This document shows, piece after piece, positions 55,954 to 64,000 of a stretch of 64,000 nucleotides of DNA. Source of the stretch: Vicia villosa (Eukaryota; Streptophyta; Magnoliopsida; Fabales; Fabaceae); assembly GCF_029867415.1 (NCBI RefSeq), contig NW_026705208.1:310001-374000 (forward strand). The letters run 5' to 3'. The notes beneath the pieces are model-generated. The model was not told where the DNA came from and made no database searches. It was given only the letters and a program-made list of their open reading frames with translations. Each line of letters begins with the position of its first letter. Position 1 is the first letter of the stretch. The position numbers and the translations under genes are program-made.

Positions 55954-56463
55954 ACAATTCATTTCCTCATCTCTAATCAAGTGTCAGATATCAAGACAAG
56001 TGTCGAGGAGTCAAGCAAAACACCTCACTTTCACAAGTCCTATCCTTCAAGCAATAACCTTTCCACAAAGGCATCCTCCATCCACTCCTTGTATCCTGGA
56101 AATAATCATTCCATTCATGATCATACATTCATCGTACATATTATTGCATCCTCATTGGTATTTATCCTTTAATAATCCAATCATCAATAAAGCAGGGGCA
56201 TCCACCTTATCTTGAATCAAGCAGAGTTTTAGAACTCCACCTAATCTATCCCTCACACAAAGCAGAAACCCTGACCATCAATCAGTACACTGCATGTAGA
56301 AATCATCACATTGCATCTCCAGAAGTGCATTAAATAAATCAAACATTTGCATGTGAAGCATAAGCCAAGTTACTCATCAGATGAGGTCCCTACAAATCAT
56401 TCAATTGATATTCCACTGGATCACTCAGAGTTACCATTGTGATGTCATCTCCCAAAGTCAATC
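55954..56463 (+). other. Ogre2 3' UTR right of the chromovirus
   Basis: Non-coding AT-rich sequence; short ORFs only. I see no repeat until the array at 56464. Confidence 0.55.
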
Positions 56464-57436
56464 ATATTCATCTTCCTTCAACCCAGAGTTGACGGTTATC
56501 ATTTGTCCTTTCCCACTCAACCCAGAGTTGACGGTTATATTTTCTCCTTCCCACTCAACCCAGAGTTGACGGTTATCTTCTTTCTTTCCCACTCAACCCA
56601 GAGTTGACGGTTATCATTTTCCTTTTCCCACTCAACCCAAAGTTGACGGTTATCTTTTATTCAACCCAAAGTTGATCTCTTTCCCACTCAACCCAGAGTT
56701 GACGGTTACTTCTTTCTCAACTCAGAGTTGACGGTTATCTTTTATTCAACCCAGAGTTGATCTCTTTCCCACTCAACCCAGAGTTGACGGTTACTTCTTT
56801 CTCAACCCAGAATTGACGATTATCCTTTCTTATTTCCCACTCAACCCAGAGTTGACGGTTATCTTTTCTCTTCCCACTCAACCCAGAGTTGACGGTTGTC
56901 CCTTGTTCAATCCAGAATCGATTTCTCTTTTTTCCCTCTCTACCCAGAGTTGACGGTTATCTTTTATTCAATCCAGAATTGATTTCTTTTCTCTTTTCCC
57001 ACTCAACCCAGAGTTGACGGTTATCTTCTTTTTTTCCCACTCAACCCAGAGTTGATGGTTATCCTTTCTTATTTCCCACTCAACCCAGAGTGGACGTCGT
57101 CTCTTGGCTTTCCCCCAACCCAGAGTTGACGATTATTTCTAATTGTTCATCATTCCTTCTCTCAACCCAGAGTTGATGTCTATCTCTTGTTTTCAACTCA
57201 GAGTTGATTTTCTTTCCTTCTTTCTCAACCCAGAGTTGATGCCTATATCTTGACCCAATAATACTGATTTCCCTTTTCTTTCTCAACCCAGAGTTGACAT
57301 TTACCTCTTATTCAACCCCGAGTTGACTTCCCTTTATTCTTCGACTCAGAGTTGACCCACTTGTATTTTCCAATCCAGAGTTGGTGTTTATTTCACTTCT
57401 AGCTCAGAGTTAATTTGTTCAACCCAGAGTTGATAC
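56464..57436 (+). repeat. Tandem array of TCAACCCAGAGTTGACGG units in the Ogre2 3' UTR
   Basis: About 30 copies of a core CAACCCAGAGTTGA, most followed by CGGTTATC and a pyrimidine tract with TTCCCAC. Spacing varies, commonly about 30-40 bp. The core has inverted ends TCAAC/GTTGA; the variant TCAACTCAGAGTTGA is a near-perfect 15-bp palindrome. Copies decay toward the right end. This matches the known habit of Ogre 3' UTRs to carry hypervariable arrays. Confidence 0.9.
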
Positions 57437-57515
57437 AATCTTCCTCAGTGGATTGGACACCATCTTTCCCCAGTGGATCCTACCTCTCATCAGGCAAATT
57501 TTCAGGTTCTTTTGA

Positions 57516-57598
57516 TATTTAATCTTCTTCTACCTTAAAGGATCGAAAGGCTAGCGTCAATCTCACCTTCAGGTTTAAGATGATTAAATAGGGGCAGC
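57516..57598 (+). promoter_or_regulatory. Polypurine tract and adjoining stem-loop (Ogre2)
   Basis: TATTTAATC (57516-57524) pairs fully with GATTAAATA (57582-57590). After one mismatch TCTT pairs with AAGA, and after two more ACC (57532-57534) pairs with GGT (57572-57574). The 3' arm runs into AAATAGGGGCAGC and then the LTR. Same architecture as 29403-29483 with different bases at two stem positions. Confidence 0.75.
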
Positions 57599-60500
57599 TG
57601 TTGCACCCCAAAATTTGCCCATCTAATTTTATTTTTAATTGGCTAAATTTCGCATTTCATCTGCATATTTCCATTAGGTCATCTAACTCCTCATGCATTC
57701 ATTAATCAATAAATCGGGCATGAGATCAGGGATCTTGAAAGTTAGGATTTCTCCATTTATTTGAGGCTCTAATCTTAACTCAAGCTTGATTCATCTGACT
57801 CTTATTTGAGTGTTGGATTGTGGAATTATGATTCTTATTTATTGTCACTATGGGTTTCTATCATCATCTGGGGCTTAATTCAGTCGGTCCTTATCATCTT
57901 GGACAATTTGGTTCAAAGTGGGTATTACTATCATTTGAAGTATTGGATCACCTAATTACATGGATTCTAGGTCATTGGCTTTAGTTATTATACAAGAGAA
58001 GGATGTGGACTCATTGGATTCACTTCATCAATCCAAGTTGGTTCTTCTTTAAGTTACTTATGTCGGTTATTCGCAAGAATTGAATGAGAAAGATGGCGTT
58101 GTTTCGAGCCTAAGGATTTCTATCCACGTTCTGACTAAAGCTCATCTTGAGATAAGTCCTAGTTATGTCTGTTGGCACCATGAATTCAGGTTACAAACTT
58201 GGAAGTTATTGGAGTTTTAAATTTAATTGATACACATTGGAGGTAAAGAAAGATTCAAAGTCCAAGTTCCAAATCAAAGTCATCACCACAAAAAGGAAAG
58301 AGAAGTTACAAAAAAGGAATACTATCATTCTTTACAAATCCTGTACCAAAAGGGTCATTCAAGTCTTCACTACAAAAAAAAATCATTTTACATTGCCATC
58401 AAAACATCACTAGTGCGTGGAGAAATTTATCAGGAAAAATAAGCTTAATCTTCAAGCTTTCATTGTCATAACTAATCCCATGCACTTCATGATTTTTGCA
58501 TCACCATGATCCTGCCCAAGTACTGACCTGCAACAACAAAAGACAAGAACATCACAACTCCATCTCAATTGTATGCTGCTGTTAACACAAGGAATGAAAA
58601 AAGAAGAGCAACACCAAACCAGTTCCTAAGTTAAACCAAGTGTATATCAGTACAAGGAGATTATATCATCCAGCCATATATTCAATGTTCAATTCACCGT
58701 TTCTCATTCAAAATTGAATTTAAGCAAGTATATTATTCATCGTCATTCAGCCAAAGAAGATATATTACAAGATGTCCAAAACAGGATGCATACATACACA
58801 ATTCTAAAAGCCTATGTAAACCATTTCAATAATCCAAAGGGCAGCCATTTACTCTTGTTCAACTTGACTACAAACCAGAAAATCCACCTTGCATAAATAA
58901 GAAAAAACCAGCAGCCATGTTCATAACTTAACCACAAATAACTCCCAAAAAGCAGTTACAAATTCTAACATTTCCTAACAGAATTCCTAACCGAATCTTC
59001 AACTAACAGCCCTACATGTAACAGAATTTCAAACTAACCTATAACAAAATCCTAACTGTTTTTGTAACTAACCCAACCGAATCAGCCAGCTAAGCAATAT
59101 CTAATAACAGAAAAACTAACTAACAGAAAATCAGATTGATAACTAACCTGCTGAAGATTCAATCTCCCTATATAACATCTTCATCATTCTTCAGTTGGTT
59201 TCTCCACCATTTCACGTTTCATTCACACCATTTTTCACCAAGTTCCTCTCTTCACTTCACACCTTAATTCATCTTCTCCACCATTTTTGCCCTTCATTCT
59301 CTCTGCAACTTTCAGACCATTCTTCATTCATCAACCTTCCAATACTCTTCCTTCACTTCACAACTCCACAATTCTTCAATCATCTCGATTCATGATCCAC
59401 CACCTTCACCATCTCTTCAAGCAACGTCCTCATCCTCATAGCAATCATCATCACTGAATCCTTCACGCAACAACCTTCATCGCTACAACAATCAAAGAAC
59501 AACATCATCTCGTTGCGATGGAAAATTCAGCAATAGTGGAAAAATCGAAAGGATAGCTCGAAGAAGAAGAAGAAGAAAATATCGGATTAGAAAAGAAAAA
59601 GAAGAAAAAGAATCGGTAACAAACCAGTAACAAACTTCATCCTTCCCACTCACGATTCCTTCATCATCTTCATCGCTTCTTCAATCACCATAAACAGAGC
59701 TTCATCGCTCTTTCAATGCCATAATCTTCATCATCATCTTCGTCGTCAACTCAGCGATTCCAGCATCTTCACCATAATGTTACTGGACGAACGAGTCAAC
59801 ATCACCGCAAAACGGCCATAGCCTCAATCCGTTCATCACCGTTCGCCTTCACTCGATCTTCGACACCATCGCATCAGCGTCACGCGAGTTCTACTAAAAG
59901 GGAAGAAGAAGGACCGACGATCAAGATTGAAGAGGTACCGAACTTGTTTTCGATTGAGCTGAGTGTGGATCGGAGGAATAGCCGCGCCATTCATCGTGAA
60001 GAGGAAGAAGCAGAGAGAATTGGGAACGTCGCAGAGTAATGTAACCCTAATCCTCTTTCGTTTTATTATTATTATTTTTTTAAATAATGTTATGATTAAT
60101 CAATTGGCATGATTCGTGTATAATATAAAGTTTAATTCCTGATTAATTGACTTAACTATCTTAATTAACAGAATCTTATTAATTCTGAAGGAATAATAAC
60201 TGGATCAATAATTTCTTTGGGCCTCCTTTGGGCTGGGCCCTGCGCCCATAGCTCTTCACACTCTATATTTCAGTTTGCACCCCTCTGGTTCTATGTTTTA
60301 TTAGTGAAATTTAGGTTTTAATTAGATTTTCCTCATACTTCTTTGAGTAAATAAGATGCTAATTCTCTTCCTTTCAATTTTAGACCTTAGTGTTAATTTT
60401 GACACACATAAATGTACATAAAAATATATATTAGATTTAGGCTAACTCTTTTAATTCTTTTTTTGGTTAATTAGAATTCAATTTTTCTCCACATAAAAAC

Positions 60501-61829
60501 CATATAAAAATAGTAGTATTTTTAATTCATTTTTGTACTATATTTTGACTTATACCTATATGCTTTATGTCAATTTTTGTACTATTGTGTTGCTTAATTC
60601 TTGCTTCTAATTGTGACTTTAATTTCCATGTTTCCTTAAATCCTTAACTTTAGGTAGAAACCATGATAACATTAGGATCTAGAAATTCCCTTTTAAACAC
60701 TTAGGCTAGTTACTTCATTTTAGGCTAGTTTTCTTTTCCTTTTTCTCTTCCTTTTCAACTTTTTAAAACATTAATAAAGGACGACGCGAATCATGCTAAT
60801 GCCTTTTTTTAGTGTGAAAGAAATGATTGGGGCGTAGGCCCCGATGTATGTTCTTTCCCACTTAGCGGAAGAGAAATGATTGAGGCGTAGGCCTCGGTGT
60901 ATTTCTTAACCGTTATTTAGAGAAACGATTGTGGCGTAGGCCTCGATGTGCATTCTCTAAATATTCAAAAATTGTATTTCATTTAGAGAAACGATTGTGG
61001 CGTAGGCCTCGATGTGCATTCTCTAATTATTCAAAAACTGTATTTCATTTAGACAAATGATTGTGGCGTAGGCCTCGATGTGCATTCTCTAAATATTAAA
61101 AAAAAACTCTTTTTTTATGGCATGATTCAAGTCACAAATTAATTTCCCTTAAAAGACACCCAACCAAAAACATTTCAAAATATCTAATAAAGGCTCAGAC
61201 CTAAACAAAGTAAGGAAGTGATGCGAAGCCTTGTAGTGGGTTTTCGTCCATCATGGAATTACACCTAAAAGACACAAACCAATTTTCTCTCTTCTCTCTC
61301 TTGCCTCCGAGGCATTCTTTCTCTTGCCTTCAGGGCATTCTTTCTCCTAATCGGACATGTTATTTCCACTCTATTCCCAGCTTAAGACTCCAGAGGTCGA
61401 GCAGTGGAGTGCGAATGTAACTTCGTCCACTAAAAAACACAAAAACAAATAAAAACTAAAGAGCCGAACTACGGCGCTCTGATTCCTGAAAAGGATACGT
61501 AGGCATTAGGTCGCGGGGCCTAAGCGAGCACAACTATTTATAAACCTTATTTTTCCCCGTGTTTCTTCTTCTTTCATTTGCATGCATTTCCTTTGCATTA
61601 AGCTTTAGATTTATACACCCTTAGAATAGAACAAACATAGGTGGATACCATCGAGTACGATGGGCGTGAGGGGTGCTAGTACCTTCCCCTCGCGTAACCG
61701 ACTCCCGTACCCTATCTCTGGTCGAAAGACCTCGTCCTTTCTTTATTCTAGGTTTTCTGATATTCCTTTCCCTCTTTGGGATAAATATATTAGTGGCGAC
61801 TCTGTTTATGATTTCGCGAGCGTGCGACA
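57599..61829 (+). repeat. 3' LTR of Ogre2
   Basis: 4231 bp. TATA at 59169-59175 and the hairpin array at 60817-61094, where unit 3 has the perfect TTCTCTAAAT arm that is mutated (TTATCTAAAT) in the 5' LTR. It is followed by AAGAG at 61830-61834. Confidence 0.95.
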
Positions 61830-61834
61830 AAGAG

Positions 61835-62120
61835 ATATGAAAGAAATAAGATTGCAAATAACGCGTAAAGGCTCAAACTTTATTAATAGAATGGTAGCCT
61901 GCAAATGGCAAGACCCCATGGATGATTATAAAGTTTGGAAAGTGGTAATTTTTTGCAAAAGGTACATTGAAATGTAATGACCCCATCCTCTCTCTCAACT
62001 TTGAATCCCTGAGCTAAGGCTTCCGTTGAAATGTGTTGAACTTCTCATGATAAACAGATGACTGCTGATGATCAAGTCTTGCCTGATGTAGTTACTTGCC
62101 ATGAATCCCTAACTTTTTCC
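61835..62120 (-). other. Ogre3 post-pol region
   Basis: Non-coding; aligns by eye with the Ogre1 sequence after its stem-loops (GTAACTRCATCAG shared with 27666 onward). Confidence 0.6.
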
Positions 62121-62263
62121 TGGACCGCCCTTTCGGGTTTTTAGTCCACCGGGTACTTTATTCTGTTTATGTCTCTAATTTTTGCCTGGACCGCCCTTTC
62201 GGGTTTTCAGCCCACCGAGACGCTCCTTTTTGCCTAAGCCGCCCTTTCGGGTTTTCAACTTAG
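62121..62263 (-). other. Three post-pol stem-loops (Ogre3)
   Basis: Minus-strand stems: CTAAGTTG/CGGCTTAG (62263-62234), TGGGCTG/CGGTCCA (62214-62187) and TGGACTA/CGGTCCA (62148-62121, one mismatch). All have the loop AAAACCCGAAAGGG, with an inner CCC-GAAA-GGG. The first two are followed by GGCAAAAA; the third has drifted to GGAAAAAG. Confidence 0.75.
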
Positions 62264-62285
62264 CGAGTTATTCTTTTATTATTTT

Positions 62286-64000
62286 TTAGGCGAAGTATTT
62301 CTTGACTACATCAGCATTCATGGGACGTGGGAGCTCCTCTCCTTCCATAGTTGCAAGAATTAATGCATCGCTAGAGAAGGCTTTCTTAACAACATATGGT
62401 CCTTAAAAATTAGGAGTCCACTTGCCCCTTGAATCAGAGGTGAAAGACAAGATCCTTTTGAGCACGAGGTCGCCTTCTCTGATTACACGAGGTCGAACCT
62501 TCTTATCAAAAGCTTTCTTCATTCTTTTCTAGTATAGCTGACCATGGCATAAAGCCGTCATTCTCTTTTCTTCTATCAAATTCAATTGATCAAACCTGCT
62601 CTGACACCATTCAGCCTCAGATAACTTGGTTTCCATTAAAACTCTCAACGATGGAATCTCAACCTCAACGGGGAGCACTGCTTCCATACCATAAACCAAA
62701 GAAAAAGGATTTGCCCCTGTTGAAGTACGAACAAATGTACGGTACCCATGCAAAGATAAAGGGAGTATCTCATGCCAGTCCTTGTACGTAACAACCATTT
62801 TTTGAACAATCTTCTTAATATTCTTATTCGCTGCTTCAACAGCTCCATTCATCTTTGGCCTATAAGGCAAAGAGTTGGGATGTTCAATTTTGAAACTTTC
62901 ACACAGTCATCTCATCATACCGTTATTCAAATTCGAGCCGTTATCAGTAATGATCTTGCTTGGTACACCATATCTGCATATGATGTTGTTCTTGATAAGT
63001 CTGACTACAACTTGCCTCGTCACATTAGCATATGAAGCATCTTCTACACATTTGGTAAAATAATCAATGGCTACCAGGATGAATCGATGTCCGTTCGAAG
63101 CCTTGGGTTCGATCATGCCAATCATATCAATACCCCACATAGAGAAATGCCATGGAGAGGAAATGACATTGAGAAGTGTCGGAGGCACATGAATTTTGTC
63201 AGCATACACTTGACACTTGTGACACTTCTTTACAAACTTGTAGCAATCAGATTCCATTGTCAGCCAATAGTAACCCACTCTAAGCATCTTTTTAGCCATT
63301 GAATGTCCATTGGCATGAGTACCAAAAGAACCTTCATAAATTTCATGCATCAACATGTCTGCTTCGTGTCTATCCACGCATCTGAGCAAAACCATGTCAT
63401 AATTTCTTTTATACAAAACATCCGCATTGATGAAGAAACTGGCAGCCAATCTCCTCAAAGTTTTCTTATCCTTATTTGATGCCCCAAGTGGGTACTCTTA
63501 GGTCTGAAGGAAATGCTTAATATCAAAATACCAAGGCTTTTCACCTGTTAATTCCTCGACTGCAAACACATGAGCCGGTCTATCAAGACGCCTGATTGTA
63601 ATTTGAGGCTCCTCATTATGGAAATTCACTTTGTACATGGAAGACAACATGGCTAATGCATCAGCCATCTGATTCTCATCTCGAGGGATGTGGTGGAATT
63701 CAACTTTGTTAAAAAATGTCTACAGTCTTCTAGCATAATCTTTGTAAGGGATCAAGCCAGGATGACGCGTTTCCCATTCTCCTCTAATCTGATTGATCAT
63801 AAGCGCAGAATCTCCACAAACATCAAGAATCTTAATTCTCAGATTAATGGCTTCTCCAAATCCCATGATGCAAGCTTCATATTCAGCAATATTATTTGTA
63901 CAATCAAAACAGATCCTTGTAGTGGAAGGAACATGTGAACCTTGCGGAGTGATAATAACGGTACCAATACCATGGCCATGAACATTAGAAGCTCCATCAA
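62286..64000 (-). pseudogene. pol: Ogre3 pol remnant (aRNase H to integrase C-terminus)
   Basis: Matches Ogre1 Pol from about residue 590 to its end. Recognisable: aRNase H pieces (NNIAEYEACIMG), the integrase zinc finger (CHKCQVYADKIH, within 62907-63458), the core (GIDMIGM, ITDNGSN) and GAVEAANKN (62529-62870). In-frame stops include TAG (complement of 63720-63722), TAA (63498-63500), TGA (62907-62909) and TAG near 62529, plus a TAA near 62404. The stop matching the normal pol end is at 62286-62288. No function is expected. Confidence 0.9.

Larger units (their letters stand above)
40015..61829 (+). mobile_element. Ogre2: non-autonomous Ogre-type element with nested chromovirus
   Basis: TGTTGC...GCGACA, flanked by AAGAG at 40010-40014 and 61830-61834; 21.8 kb, or about 12.7 kb without the chromovirus. 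It has 4.2-kb LTRs, an Ogre primer site, post-pol-type stem-loops, a 3' UTR tandem array and an Ogre polypurine tract. I find no gag, protease, RT or integrase. Mobilisation would need proteins from an autonomous relative. About 20 differences separate the LTRs. Confidence 0.92.
61835..64000 (-). mobile_element. Ogre3: decayed minus-strand Ogre, coding end (partial)
   Basis: Collinear with Ogre1 from inside the archaeal-type RNase H to the post-pol region, on the opposite strand. Continues past the right edge of the window. Its 3' UTR is split by Ogre2 and the Copia element, so it is the oldest layer here. Confidence 0.88.

Overview
This is plant nuclear DNA made entirely of nested LTR retrotransposons; I see no host gene. 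The families (giant Ogre-type Ty3/Gypsy elements with an extra ORF upstream of gag, a tRNA-Arg-type primer site, an archaeal-type second RNase H and a pro/pol intron; a SIRE/Maximus-type Copia element; a Tekay/Del-type chromovirus) together suggest a large-genome legume of the pea/vetch/lentil tribe (Fabeae). The species cannot be fixed from the window.

Layout, outermost first. (1) The base layer is a decayed minus-strand Ogre (Ogre3). Its pol runs 64000 to 62286, its post-pol region continues 62285-61835, 40014-39685 and 1072-1, and it ends in a tandem array at the left edge. (2) A SIRE-type Copia element, 1073-39679 (target duplication CTGAG), is inserted in Ogre3. Three later insertions sit inside it: a minus-strand Tekay-like element that has become an internal tandem triplication (2588-12086, CTAAG), a nearly intact 22.3 kb Ogre (Ogre1, 12131-34404, CCCAA), and an inverted solo LTR of a SIRE relative (38642-39529, CCCAG) in its 3' LTR. 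With the two gag insertions and their duplications removed, gag reads through in frame. (3) A second Ogre, a non-autonomous one without gag or pol (Ogre2, 40015-61829, AAGAG), is also inserted in Ogre3. It contains a very young, intact Tekay-type chromovirus (46802-55953) that carries an unexpected extra 310 bp of its own 3' internal end before its 5' LTR.

LTR-LTR differences counted by eye agree with the nesting: about 3% or more for SIRE, about 1% for Ogre1, about 0.5% for Ogre2, and three substitutions in 2168 bp for the chromovirus.

The least explained signal is RNA-like. Directly after pol, all three Ogres carry two or three stem-loops whose stem sequences differ completely while pairing is kept, each followed by GGCAAAAATTA or a near form. 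Ogre1 and Ogre2 also share a long stem-loop whose 3' arm runs into the polypurine tract, with two compensatory base-pair changes. The tandem arrays in LTRs, leader and 3' UTRs are mostly made of hairpin-forming monomers. Ogre1 also shows an intron whose donor supplies the stop codon of the unspliced Gag-Pro frame, and a tRNA-like A-box/B-box/T8 module inside its LTR.
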